Positions 15,205 to 25,772 of a DNA stretch of 64,000 bases are shown one piece after another. The translations under genes were made by a program, and so were the position numbers. How positions within the stretch are numbered: position 1 is the first letter of the stretch; each line of letters starts with the position of its first letter. The DNA lies in the NCBI GenBank assembly GCA_037577475.1, contig CM075204.1, positions 1,415,001 through 1,479,000 of the forward strand, in the 5' to 3' direction. Below the pieces are notes generated by a model. The model was not told the origin of the DNA. It was given only the letters and a program-made list of their open reading frames with translations, and made no database searches. The DNA comes from Chaunax sp. Z400 (Eukaryota; Chordata; Actinopteri; Lophiiformes; Chaunacidae).

Positions 15205-15490
15205 CACTCTCCCCCTCCTGTAAACTGTACCCTAAATACATGAGGGCTAATCCAAGATGTCATCATCATCTCTATTGTGTCTATTGTAACCCATATGTCC
15301 CCACATGCATTTTTAACTCATTAAGCCCTTTGTATCTCATCTGGTGTTGTCTGTTCCTTTGTGTATGTGTGTGCAAATCTCGGTCTCTGACTTCTTTCTG
15401 GAGCCTTGGCAGGCCCAAACGGCCTGATGCCAAAGATCAAGCAGATGGTGATTATGAAGATAGTTGGAAATGAGGTTGCTCCTCATTAGC

Positions 15491-16755
15491 TGGGTTTACA
15501 CGAACACTTTTCTTCATTCTGATTGAAGGTTTCGTCTCAACTGTTTACATGAGTTGTGATCTAACATGATCTGGTGTTTACATGAGTTGTGATCTAATAA
15601 CACGAGTTGTGATCTAATACGATCTGGTGTTTACATGAGTTGTGATCTAATAGGATCTGGTGTTTACATGAGATGTGATCTAATAGGATCTGGTGTTTAC
15701 ATGAGTTGTGATCTAATACGATCTGGTGTTTACATGAGTTGTGATCTAATACGATCTGGTGTTTACATGAGTTGTGATCTAATACGATCTGGTGTTTACA
15801 TGAGCTGTGATCTAATGTGTTTACATGAGCTGTGATCTAATACGATCTGGTGTTTACATGAGTTGTGATCTAATACGATCTGGTGTTTACATGAGTTGTG
15901 ATCTAATACGATCTGGTGTTTACATGAGTTGTGATCTAATATGATCTGGTGTTTACATGAGTTGTGATCTAATAACACGAGTTGTGATCTAATAGGATCT
16001 GGTGTTTACATGAGTTGTGATCTAATAGGATCTGGTGTTTACATGAGTTGTGATCTAATATGATCTGGTGTTTACATGAGTTGTGATCTAATAAAGGTGT
16101 TTACATGAGTTGTGATCTAATATGATCTGATGTTTACATGAGTTGTGATCTAATACGATCTGGTGTTTACATGAGATGTGATCTAATAGGATCTGGTGTT
16201 TACATGAGTTGTGATCTAATATGATCTGGTGTTTACATGAGTTGTGATCTAATATGATCTGGTGTTTACATGAGTTGTGATCTAATATGATCTGGTGTTT
16301 ACATGCTCCACCACATTTAATCAGAACAGCTGTGTAACATGTGCAGAAGTGATAGAAGTGACGTATGTTTCACGTGTTCCACCATTAGATGGATGTGGAT
16401 CATGTGATCGGTGTAATTGTTGCTGTTATTGTGGACATTTTAATAAAGCTGCAGCATGATAATAACGTAGACTTACTCAGAGAGTAAGAAGAGAGGCACA
16501 AGAAAAGAAACTCTCTGCTGTTGCCTACTTCTGTTTAAGGCCTCCATCTTGTAAATACATCCCAACTCTGAGCAGCGCAGAACTCTACCAGTAGATATTC
16601 TGTTCCACCATTTACATGGAATGGTTGCTCTTCCGATGACTTTTCTTTGGGTTTGGGCGTTTTTAATCTGAATGAGGTGTTTATATGGAGCATTTTCATT
16701 CTGATTGAGCTTTTAAACCGATTTTAATTGGAGTAAAGAGGTCCATGTAAACCCA
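15491..16755. mobile_element. Non-autonomous DNA element with 10-bp TIRs and an internal 33-bp satellite
   Basis: The left end 'tgggtttaca' (15491-15500) is exactly the reverse complement of 'tgtaaaccca' (16746-16755). 'ttcattctgattga' occurs near both ends in direct orientation. More than half of the 1265-bp interior is a tandem array of a 33-bp unit that contains 'tgtttacatgag', itself similar to the terminal repeat. No transposase is present and I could not define a target-site duplication, so the superfamily is unassigned. Confidence 0.6.
15542..16310. repeat. 33-bp tandem satellite, about 22 units
   Basis: The unit is 'tgtttacatgagttgtgatc' followed by 'taatacgatctgg'. I count about 22 copies of 'gtttacatgag' plus two shortened units that begin 'cacgagttgtg' (15601 and 15976). 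Variants are limited to single changes such as tac/tag/tat before 'gatctgg'. 33 is divisible by three, so the array produces spurious open frames on both strands. Confidence 0.95.
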
Positions 16756-17159
16756 CCTACTGAGAGCTGGGTAGTGACAGCCTTGTCTGAAACAGAGCCA
16801 TGTATCGTATTGCAGTCTAAAAGGACAACAGCATTACAGTGTCACCTGACACAATGAACCCCAGCTCATAAAAAAAGTCACACCGACTCTAAAGCAGCTC
16901 ACTTGTTGGCTTATAAACTTTTAGTTAACTCTTTTCCTAAAAAAACAAGCAAAAATAGTCAACTTGCTGAAGTTTAGACTGAATGAATGCATCTGTAAAC
17001 ACCTATTACTGTACTGCTTTTGTAATATGGTCCAACAAAATTATCAGAAATTAAAGCTGCACTTCATATCCACACATAATGTGAGCTGTATCTCCATATA
17101 GCTGCAAAAGGCAAGCTAACCATCAATTAGGCCTGGAAAATAATAATAATAATAATAAC
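16756..17159. other. Unassigned spacer
   Basis: No gene or element recognised. There is a short (taa)n tract near 17141-17157. Confidence 0.5.
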
Positions 17160-17780
17160 TAGAAAGCACTGAGAGTGCAGACCACCGCCAAGGCAGCTCA
17201 GTTTCCCCATATTTCCATTACACCCAATAGCAGTACTTCTATGATAATTTAACCATCATAATGATTTTTTGACCCTGAAAACCTACCCCTAGCACTTGGA
17301 AACATGTTGATATCATTATTAATTTGAAAGTTATACGACGAAAACACTTGTGCAGTAATGGCGGTTCTCCGGATCACCACCAAAATCTAATCGATTCTTC
17401 CTTGGGCCACTTCCAACATCTCCTGAATAATTCATCAAAATCCGTCCATTACTTTTTTTAAATCCTGTTAACAAACCAACAAACAAACCAACGCCGGCAA
17501 AAACATAACCTCCTCCCTTGGCGGAGGTAGTAATAATAATGACTGAAGCCTCCGGTTCTATAAACAACATTGACTGCCACTAGATGTCCCACTAGAGCAC
17601 TACACAGAAAAAGTGATGGGAAATCCAGTCGTGCCCGGATCCGTCTCAGAATTGTATCAACTCTTCCTTGCTCCAAGATTCGCCCCTAAACATTTTCAAC
17701 AAAACCAATTCATAACTTTTTGAGTAATCCTGCTAACAGACAAACCAACACTATCGTAGGTGGAGCAACCAATAATAATG
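17160..17780 (-). repeat. Dispersed repeat family A, one full and one partial copy
   Basis: On the minus strand, 17530 to 17160 reads 'cctccgccaagggaggaggt', 'ttggtttgtttgttggtttg', 'aacaggatt' and 'atggacggattttgatgaat'. It ends in 'ccttggcggtggtctgcact', the fullest copy of the family here. A second degenerate stretch continues to about 17780 with 'ttggtttgtctgttagcagg'. It has no coding capacity beyond chance frames. Confidence 0.65.
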
Positions 17781-18420
17781 ACAAGCCAGCTCTCCTCCAC
17801 CTTCCTTTCGTTTTCTTAACTCATGAGTTACAGTTGCATTGCTTTCTGTGAAATGTTGTGATGGTAAAATACAATTAAATCCACAAGATATCAGAGTGGA
17901 ACAATTAATTCACCATCATAAAGACAAGTAAGCTAGTTCCAGACCTCTGAAACACAGAATGAATGAAGTGAGAGGAAATGTCCATTCAGCCTGATTATAG
18001 CACTGAATCACATGGTCAACTAAAGAAATCTTGTTGGTGGGCAAAAATAAACATGATCACCATTATCTCATCAGGTCAGATATGCACCAGTACACTACTG
18101 ATTGAAAGCTGTTGATTGTCACTGCAATGCAATGTAAATGCAAATTACAATTATTAAATTATGTAACGGTGAAAGCTTGAAGGGACACATATTGATTTAA
18201 ATTCCACCCTAATCATCATTTAAATTAGATTTATTTAACATTTAACTAATAAACACAACTACAGCCTTCGGGTAAACGTGAATGGCACTACAGATAGGCC
18301 CTAAGCTAACATAGCTAATTTAAACGTTAAATAGTGCGTTATTTCTGGTAGCTTTCCTACATACATCTGGATATATAAAACACAACGGGCTTCAGCTGTG
18401 TGCAGAAATAACGTAATTGT
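17781..18420. other. Unassigned spacer
   Basis: No supported gene, repeat or RNA. Confidence 0.5.
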
Positions 18421-18760
18421 CAGTATTTTTGCTTCCACGAGGGTCCCTCATGAATTTTCTGGGAAAACTGAAAGAAACTTCTGCTGAGGAAAACTTTCGG
18501 ATAAACTTCCCCCCGTAAATTAAATCCACGGTAAGTAAAAGTTTACGACTTACCACCAACAAAGACTGGTGTACAGTCTAAACGCAGAACGTCCGGGCAT
18601 CTAGAGCTGATTTAAGGGATTCTCCTTGCGGGACTCTAGAACTTGTGTGTCATGTTCTCCGCTGCTGGCTGTTTGTGGGCTGCAGTGTTCGAACCAGCCA
18701 GTCAGAGCGCTCGGTCTTGTGTGGGCGGGGTCACAGCTCACCTGCATGTTATTTCACTTC
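18421..18760. promoter_or_regulatory. Candidate CpG-bearing promoter / first exon
   Basis: This patch has more CpG than its surroundings. Read on the minus strand it has 'aggaagtg' (ETS-like), 'ccccgcccac' (GC box), and then a stretch ending in 'ttggtg' followed by the splice donor 'gtaagtcg', which would make a non-coding exon at about 18554-18730. On the plus strand, 'aaatccacg' followed by 'gtaagtaaaa' at 18531 is a second donor preceded by a 22-codon ATG frame. Either one or a bidirectional start is possible. No conserved protein supports it. Confidence 0.3.
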
Positions 18761-19127
18761 CTGATGAAAACCCATTCATAGAAACAAGAAGTACATTAAA
18801 TAAAGCTGTGAAAGCAACCTAAATCAGACAGTAAATGTCTAAGTAATTCATTTCTAATATTATATTCTATTTTGGTTATATTATACTGTAGTTTCTCTGG
18901 CAGCTGTAGGAGGGACTTCAGAGACTCTAACATGCTTCTGTTCTCACTCTGATGCATTTTTTTATTCCTTATTGCCCATGTTTATGATTCTACAAGGTTT
19001 GTGTGCATTATGCACTCATTTGAATCCTAATTGTAATCCTATTGAAGGTCTTTTAACAGCTCAAAACACATACTTAATATAGTTTTATCAGCCTGATACT
19101 GTATGACTTTTTCTTATTTTTTTTTTA
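18761..19127. other. Unassigned spacer
   Basis: AT-rich. Nothing recognised. Confidence 0.5.
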
Positions 19128-19445
19128 AAACTCTGCCAAGGAGATTGTGTTTTCACCTGTGTCCATTTGTTTGTTGGTTTGTCAGCAGGATTACGCAAAA
19201 ATTACTGAACAGATTTCCATGAAACTTGTTGGGAGGATGGGTCTTGAGCCAGAATAGACTCTAAAGTGGCAGATCCAGTATTTTTTCACTTCCTTTAACA
19301 TTGCATTTTTTAAAATTATCTTTAATTTCTATGGGAATGATGCATGGATCTTGATGAAAATATCAGGCATATACAGGGGTTTGGTATCTATGACTGTTTA
19401 CACATTGTTGCAGATCCAAATAAAAATCTGGAGCCACCAGATTAT
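19128..19445 (+). repeat. Dispersed repeat family A, near-full copy
   Basis: Contains 'ctctgccaaggagattgtgt', 'ttgtttgttggtttgtcagc', 'aggattacgcaaaaattact' and 'agatttccatgaaacttgtt', then 'atgatgcatggatctt'. It is one of the better conserved copies in the window and useful for building a consensus. Confidence 0.7.
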
Positions 19446-19692
19446 GGTGACATAGCAATGAGTTTGATTTTGAATTAATTGAATATAAGGGGACTGATGA
19501 AATGATGTTTCAGATGTCAACTACAGAAAATGACACTTTGCTTGTTTTGGGGCATTTTAGAAACCCCATCTGTATAAATATTAATAACTTAATTTTCATC
19601 TGTTCTATATCGGTGATCTGCAGTGACAGTACTTGCTATGTAGCGCCACTCCTCCAAATCACAAATAAGTCTGGATAAGTTAATATTCCTGT

Positions 19693-19693
<1 letters not shown>

Positions 19694-19751
<58 letters not shown>
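19694..19751. repeat. (AT)n microsatellite
   Basis: Uninterrupted AT dinucleotide tract of about 58 bp. Confidence 0.97.
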
Positions 19752-19755
<4 letters not shown>

Positions 19756-20149
19756 TACTGACTCCAATGATAAGTAGCCTCACAACGTAAGACAACATAT
19801 TGGAAATTTGATATATTTTACATATAAAACATTAAACATTTCCTTATTTGCTATAATAATAATAATGCTCAACACTCATTTCTGTATTTTGTTGCCTTTA
19901 TCAATTCTGCAAGGAGGACCCCCCACTTGAAAATTTTTCCATACACTTTTTCCATAAATTTTTCCATACACATATGTAGTAACTGGGAATACTCTGATAA
20001 CTGGTTCAGATTAGTTTAATATAAACCCCTATACCTCACCTGTCATAAGCTCCTGAAAGCAGAGAACTGACAGAAATGTAACAATGTTGACCTCTTGAGC
20101 ATTTCCACATAAACATCAGTGAACCAACACTGGCCTGGTTTATACAGTA

Positions 20150-20305
20150 TTTACCAATGAGGAAGATGAGTCCCTTTACAACTGTCTTTTCAGGGCCTAC
20201 AGAGCTGGCCCGTCTCGTGAAGAAGACAGGTTTGTGTAGAATTTCAGCCACACCCAGGCCATTGTGGAATGAAACCATGGCAGCCTCCACTTGAACCCTT
20301 TTCAT
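20150..20305 (-). CDS. Candidate coding exon, unidentified
   Basis: A minus-strand open stretch starts at an ATG (20305). It encodes 'MKRVQVEAAMVSFHNGLGVA', continues through 'ILHKPVFFTRRASS', and ends '...VKGLIFLIG' at a splice-donor-like G|gtaaatactg near 20153. A short pyrimidine tract with AG, 'tgtttcctgag', lies just upstream of the ATG. Composition is protein-like and unlike the surrounding AT-rich DNA. I do not recognise the protein. It may be an exon of a host gene running leftward, or chance. Confidence 0.3.
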
Positions 20306-20309
20306 TATA

Positions 20310-21405
20310 GATACTCAGGAAACAGCCAGTCTTCCAGCTGCCGAGCCTTCCTCCCTGCCAGCTGACCCCTTTAAGCTCCCTGACACTGGATACTGTTTTG
20401 TTGTGGACTGAAAAACTCAACAGTAGATGATATTTAACAGAAACTTTTATTTGTCAAAAACACATATTCTTCTTGTACTTTTCCATGTGTTGCAGTATTG
20501 GATTTTTATGTTGCTGTGTAGGTTGAACTGTCAAGTTCACTGAGCTCCAGGTTTTTCAAATGGTGCTCTACCTGTACAAGCTCACTGACCTGCTACATTG
20601 CTAATCAGTAACAGTATGTCAGATAAATGGCCCTTTCTTTGTCCATCAGTCATTTCTGAATCAGTGCACTACTAGATTCAATAAACCTTGGAGTAAAACT
20701 AAACTTGCTGTTCCTCTGTTCATCTAAAGGCAGTATACTAAATTCACTTAATTTTTGAAGTTTTATGCAATACAGTGGTCACTGCAAAGGAATGTTCTCA
20801 CAGTTGGGTCACAAATAGTTCATGCAGATATAATATACCTGTATGTCAGAAAACCAAAATCAAAACGAACTACAACAGAGTGCAAACGTCCGCCAAGGCT
20901 GCATTGTGTCCAGCAAACACAAAAGGACCTAATTAAAAATACTGTATATATATTCTGAATCTATAATATGACAACAGATGACCAAGGATTGTAATTTCAC
21001 TAAGTTTCATTCCTTACATACCAATTTAAACATGTACATTAAAATCAGTATTATGAAAGGAAGAGAAACACATCAAATATGAAGACAGACACAGTGGAGG
21101 AATGAAGACAAAATAATTATGAAGACATTAGAGTGACCAACAATATACTTATGGTAGTATTTCACAGTTCAAATACAAAGATGTAACTAAACTGTAAAGT
21201 TCAGAGACCACAAACCTCCACCTAGGCTGAGTGTTCCCTCCAAGGTTTCTCGTCTCCCCATAAGTTACATTCTTATTTATATGTAACACCTGTATCTATA
21301 TTCTTTCACCATGAAAACATACACCTAGGGCTTGGATCTGTCCATAACTTATGTCATAAGGAAAACATTTGTTCCAGAAGAGTCAACATTTCCTGTTCCG
21401 CTGAA
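20310..21405. other. Unassigned spacer
   Basis: No gene recognised. A short family A-like fragment ('cgtccgccaaggctgc') lies at about 20886. Confidence 0.45.
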
Positions 21406-21407
21406 TG

Positions 21408-21606
21408 GATGTGGCTCAGGAGGTAGAGCGGTCGATCATGGAACGAAAGGGCAGTGGTTCGATCCCCAGCCCCAGCCCTCTGTTCCCTAGGTGCTGCAAT
21501 TTAATGGCAGCCCACTGCTCCTCAGGGATGGGTCAAATGCAGAGAAAGAATTTCCCTCTGTGGGATGAATACAGTATCTAAAATAAAATAAAATAAAATA
21601 AAAAAA
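21408..21606 (+). mobile_element. tRNA-derived SINE (plus strand)
   Basis: Head 'gtggctcaggaggtagagcg' (A box) and 'gtggttcgatcccc' (B box), middle 'ctcctcagggatgggtcaaa', and the tail 'gtgggatgaatacagtatct' ending in (aaaat)n. It matches the copies at 8904 and 33983 but lacks the segment between the B box and 'gtgctgcaa', an internal deletion. It is not a functional tRNA. Confidence 0.88.
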
Positions 21607-21609
21607 GTC

Positions 21610-22318
21610 TGTGTCTGGAATGGTGAAAATATTTGGCTGGATCACTATATGTAAAAAAAGTGGAAGGAGATTGTGTCCAGGATTGCAAAACAATGACTAA
21701 AAAGATTATTAACTAAATCAAAAGTCATTAAAATGATACTACATTTTAAGGGATAAAGACATATTTCATAAACAAGAAATTCACATTCAACACGTCCCTC
21801 CTCTGCTCCCAACAACTGTTGGCTAGTGGTGGAAATGAACAAATACACATCCATTTCAAAAAGGCCTTTATTTCTCCAAAGACACATGAATGTACCACGG
21901 GAGGAAAAGCTCAAGTTAAAATATTACAATAAATGATGGCTACGGCTTTAAGGGCGGGGCCACTTTATTAAAAGGAATATTTCAGTTTAACAACAGCAGA
22001 AAATCTTTGCATACATTTTATTCTATTACACAGATAAACAATCTTATGTTTATCACTTAATTCATTTACATTTGGCTTAATTTGTCAATGGAGGTTAGCA
22101 AAAACTATTAACTAAATTACAATTATTTTTACAAATTCTTATTTTCAATTATTTGCCTATATTAGATCACAATCAGATCAATTGTAGTGAGTGGACTCTT
22201 CTTTCAAGGCATTGCTTATCATGAGGGACAGAATACAGTTTTTTGCTTTTATATTGTGCAAAGCTCATGTATTTGCTTCTGATATAAAGGCTCAGATTTA
22301 ATGAACCTGAAACTCTCT
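21610..22318. other. Unassigned spacer
   Basis: AT-rich. No gene or clear element beyond possible 3' remnants of the adjacent LINE. Confidence 0.45.
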
Positions 22319-22928
22319 TTAATGGCACTCTTGAGCTGCTGCTGAGTAAGGTAGCAAACCTAAACCAATCTGTCTCCTGAGCAGATAGAGTCTGCTCTGG
22401 CCTTTCCTGTAAAGTGCAGTGGTATTGTCTGTCCAGTCCAGTTTATTGCTCAGGTGAACACCCAGGTACTTATAAGATGTCACCATCTCAATGTCTGTTC
22501 CCTGAATGTTCACCGGGTCCGGGGGGGAGTGTGTGTGCCTGCGGAAATCAACCACCAGTTCCTTGGATTTCCCTGCGTTGATCTGGAGTTGGTTCCGCTG
22601 GCACCAGTCCACAAATTCCTGTGTCAGTCCTCTGTATTCCCTGTCGTCCCCATCTGTGATTAGACCAACGATGGCAGAGTCATCAGAGAACTTCTGCAGG
22701 TGACAGGTGGGTGAGTTGTAGTGGAAGTCTGCAGTGTAGAGGGTGAAGAGGAACGGAGCCAGGACCGTTCCCTGTGGGGCCCCCGTACTGCAGACAACCA
22801 TGTCGGACACACAGTCCCGTGACCTCACATACTGTGGACGGTTGGTGAGGTAGTCCAGTATCCAGCATGTGAGGTGGTGGTCCACACTGGTGTGCTCCAG
22901 CTTGTCCCTCAGAAGCACAGGCTGCACA
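22319..22928 (-). pseudogene. L2/Rex1-like LINE reverse transcriptase fragment
   Basis: This is the C-terminal half of a non-LTR retrotransposon reverse transcriptase, which copies LINE RNA into DNA at a nicked target. On the minus strand it is open for about 200 codons. Blocks in order are 'LLRDKLEHTSVDHHLTCWIL', 'GAPQGTVLAPFLFTLYTADF' (palm motif), 'FSDDSAIVG' (catalytic DD), 'INAGKSKELVVDFRR' and 'YKYLGVHLSNKLDWTDNT', then 'YRKGQSRLYLLRRQI'. Upstream, the frame runs on into a minisatellite that is not LINE sequence, so the copy is 5'-truncated. It belongs to the same family as the LINE at 35.3-38.6 kb. The 3' part is also missing. The palm motifs are intact, but it cannot be active. Confidence 0.9.
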
Positions 22929-22930
22929 GT

Positions 22931-23128
22931 AGACAGATACCAGTAAATAGACATACCAGTGAACAGATACCAGTAAATGAGACATACCAGTAAACAGATG
23001 TACCAGTAAACAGATACCAGTAAACAGATACCAGTAAACAGACGTACCAGTAAAAAGACACACCAGTAAACAGACATACTAGTAAACAGACACACCAGTA
23101 AGCAGACATACCAGTAAACAGGTAAACA
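22931..23128. repeat. Minisatellite, 14-16-bp unit
   Basis: Imperfect tandem copies of 'cagacataccagtaaa' (about 13). It lies between the LINE fragment and the exon candidate at 23152. It generates the spurious 'YWYVCLLVCLFTG' frames on the minus strand. Confidence 0.95.
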
Positions 23129-23151
23129 TGTAGACAACAGGTGAGACTTAC

Positions 23152-23450
23152 AGTATGTATTGCTGGCTGCAGGGTGGTGACGGCGTGGTGTCGGGGTCAG
23201 AGTTGAACCTCAGGCTGTGGCTGAGGCTGGAGCATCGGGGGGAGGGCATAGGGCTGGAGCCACCTGCCAGCTGCTGGAGGAGAGCTCCACTTCCCCTTTC
23301 TCCTCCCCCTTCACCTCTGGAGCTGCCCCTCTGGGGGGAGTGGTGAGGGTTGGGGGGGGGAGCACTCCGTCAGAGGTCAGGGGCTGCTGGCCAGGGTTAA
23401 GGGCTGGTGTCTGGGAGAGTGTGGCGGTCTGGACTGGACCATCAGCAGCT
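23152..23450 (-). CDS. Candidate splice-bounded exon, proline-rich, unidentified
   Basis: On the minus strand 'tttttttgcctgcag' (acceptor) opens a GC-rich 299-bp block that closes at 'caatacatact|gtaagtctc' (strong donor). One frame is open over the first part ('AADGPVQTATLSQTPALNPG...'). The frame reading 'CSSLSHSLRFNSDPDTTPSP' and 'PCSQQYIL' is open over the last part. They differ by one base at a nine-C run (23352-23360), so homopolymer length decides whether the exon is continuous. GC and CpG are far above the neighbours. It looks like a host exon on the minus strand, but I cannot name the gene. Confidence 0.4.
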
Positions 23451-23550
23451 CTGCAGGCAAAAAAAACTATTTATGAATAGTAACATTTAAGTTTCACTAA
23501 ATAACATTTAATAAATGGTTTAACCTGAAAATCATCAAAACCCTCATGAG

Positions 23551-23784
23551 GGATGGCTAGAACTGCCTAAAGGACCAACAGAACTGCCCAAAAACCCAAT
23601 CAGAGAGGGCTAGAACCACCAAAAGGACCAACAGAACTGCCCAAAAACCCAATCAGAGACGGCTAGAACCACCAAAAGGACCAACAGAACTGCCCAAAAA
23701 CCCAATCAGAGACGGCTAGAACCACCAAAAGGACCAACAGAACTGCCCAAAAACCTGATCAGAGAGGGCTAGAACCGCCCAAAG
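23551..23784. repeat. 53-bp tandem repeat, about 4.4 units
   Basis: The unit begins 'ggctagaaccaccaaaagga' and includes 'ccaacagaactgcccaaaaa'. The units are nearly identical and end at the start of the hAT-like sequence at 23785. Confidence 0.95.
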
Positions 23785-24075
23785 CAGTGGTTCCCAAAGT
23801 CTGGGTTGCGACCCACATGTGGGTCACAGGAGATTTTATTTGGGTTGCCAAATAAAATAGTTATGATTCTATTTTACTATTATTCTAGATTTATATCTGC
23901 AGTACATCTTTTAGTCACATGAGGGAGCGTGTTTCTAGCTCCACCACACATGGAGTTCAGCCAATCACAGCGCGACATTGGAGCCAGGCAGGCGGTGCCT
24001 TGTTCAGAACTCGTTTGGGTTTGTACCTAGATGTCCACCATAGTTTGCACCAAAGTAATGACCAGATTTTGCAGG
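23785..24075 (+). mobile_element. hAT-like element end, cut by an LTR
   Basis: The start 'cagtggttcccaaag' followed by 'ttgcgacccacatgtgggtc' is the typical terminus of Charlie-type hAT elements. The interior has no transposase except a possible short ATG stretch ('MSTIVCTKVMTRFC') that runs into the LTR end at 24076. The other end is absent, so the copy is truncated by the retrotransposon or by deletion. Confidence 0.5.
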
Positions 24076-24773
24076 TGTAACGAAAGAATCTATCACGGCT
24101 CACGAGGGAATGGACTCACAGAGCAGGCGGGAGGCAAAAAGAAGGTTCGGTGGTTTAATCGGAAACGGTTGGTACACAGGTAATCAGTCGGATAAGGCGT
24201 CAGAACAAAATCGGTAGGCAAAAGAGTAATCCAAAAAACTAGCAAACTGGGCATACAAGAGAAGAACAAATAGATACATGCTGGAACTCTCACACGGGGG
24301 TAAAAACGATCTGTCAAAAAAATAAATCTCATCACGTTTATCATTTATAATGACATTCAAATATAAGTGGAGGAAAAAGAAAATGTGGTGTCTAAATGTC
24401 TGAATAATAAATCATTCACATGTCCTGAATCATGTGGCTTGTATAATAACACATATAATATGCAAACATCATTATTGAGGTGATTCTGAAATGTAATGTT
24501 TGGATGAGTGCAAATAGACAAACACATTTTTAATTCGTAATACATACTGGCTATGATTTTACACGACTTAAATACACATAAGGGAAAGACAATGAGACGC
24601 AGGGGAAGCAAATTGAGGCAGGACAAGTAATCTCCCAGGCGGGGAGCTGACAGGACGTGGGATCTGAAACGAGACGAGACAGGGGTTACCAAAAGAAAGC
24701 AGGAAACAGAACTAAAAAGACTGAGACAATAAAACATGACCTAAATACCTAAATAGTGGGATGGGACATGACA
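24076..24773 (-). mobile_element. Ty3/gypsy 3' LTR
   Basis: On the minus strand it begins 'tgtcatgtcccatcccac' directly after a polypurine tract and ends '...ttctttcgttaca', the TG...CA form of an LTR of about 698 bp. It lies immediately downstream of the Ty3/gypsy pol C terminus. An AT-rich block in its middle (about 24340-24600) may be a later insertion. No matching 5' LTR is in the window, so this is the 3' end of a truncated element. Confidence 0.75.
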
Positions 24774-24987
24774 GTAGCCCCCCCACCCCCCAGGGGACCC
24801 AGGGACATCAGGATGGTCTCTGTGGAAGTCTCTGATGAAGTCAGGGTCCATGATGTTGCTGGCTGAAACCCAGACCTCTCTTCTGGGCCATAGCCCTCTC
24901 AGTCCACCAGGTACTGATAACCGAGGCCCCTGCGGCGGACAGCCAGCAGCTTCTTCACAGAGTACACAGGATCCCCATCCACGAACC

Positions 24988-25052
<65 letters not shown>

Positions 25053-25145
25053 GGTGGGGGTCGGGAGGCAGGGACCAACACGCTCTCTTTCACGGGTTTG
25101 AGTCTGCTGATGTGGAAAGTGGGGTGCACTCTCATGGAACGAGGT
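24774..25145 (-). pseudogene. Ty3/gypsy integrase C terminus with chromodomain
   Basis: This is the end of the pol polyprotein. Minus strand, in order: '[14 protein letters not shown]' (the conserved block before the chromodomain), a Pro/Ser linker containing an in-frame (TH)n tract from a CA microsatellite, then '[20 protein letters not shown]' and 'YLVD', the chromodomain that guides integration to chromatin. The conserved Trp codon that should follow 'YLVD' is TGA (24897-24899), then 'EGYGPEERS' continues. A frame change follows and a polypurine tract (ggggggtgggggggg) ends it. The rest of pol and gag is absent. Confidence 0.85.
24990..25051. repeat. (GT)n microsatellite inside the gypsy linker
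   Basis: Thirty-one GT units, read as (CA)n on the coding minus strand. It keeps the pol frame open as Thr-His repeats. Confidence 0.97.
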
Positions 25146-25154
25146 AGTCTAAAA

Positions 25155-25772
25155 CAAGGTTTTCTTTCAATTTCAAGTCATATTTAGTAACAGTTTACAC
25201 GTTCATATTGGTCTATTCACTGCGAATGAAGCTCATTTTCACAAATTAGGCTAGAACTTGGGTAGAAAAGCTTGCAAAATCAAGTTTCATGCTTAGTTTC
25301 CACTAAAACTGAGTACGTTCGATGGCCAACAAGGCATTGTCTGAATTCTATGTCATGTTTAGTAACAGTAGATGTCATGTTCAAACTGGCCCTTTCTCTG
25401 CGAAACAAGATCATTTTTACAAATCAAGCTACAACTTGGTTAGAAAAGCTTGCAAACTAAAGTTTCATGCTTAGTTTCATTTAAAATGGAGTAAGTTGAT
25501 TGCAAACGAGGTTTTGTCTGAATTTCATGTCATATGTAGTAACAGTAGTGTACATCTATTCACTGGGAATGAATCTCATTTTCACATATCAGGCTACAAC
25601 TTATGTGGAAAAGCTAGTAAAATCAAGTTTTATGCTTAGTTTTATTTAAAACTCAGTAAGTTTGATGGAAAACAAGTTTTTGCTTGAATTTCAAGTCATA
25701 TTTAGTAACAGTGTACATGTTTATATTGGTCTATTCACTGCGAATGAAGCTCATTTTCACAAATCAGGGTAC
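25155..25772. repeat. Tandem repeat of about 175 bp, 3.5 units
   Basis: The anchor 'agtaacag' recurs at about 25186, 25361, 25538 and 25703. Each unit also has 'gtctattcactgcgaatgaa', 'tcattttcacaaatcaggct' and 'agtttcatgcttagtttc'. Units differ by roughly 10-20 percent, so the array is old. It is not coding. Confidence 0.85.

Noticed and set aside
15635..15978. Repeated short direct repeats that could suggest a CRISPR array
   Set aside because: The 33-bp units are contiguous, with no unique spacers, and the DNA is from a vertebrate. It is a satellite.
21411..21480. tRNA gene
   Set aside because: The A and B boxes belong to a SINE head repeated three times. The molecule cannot fold to a normal tRNA, and a SINE tail follows.
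22909..23137. Multi-pass membrane protein suggested by repeated hydrophobic residues
   Set aside because: The hydrophobic residues come from a 14-16-bp minisatellite fused by chance to the LINE frame.
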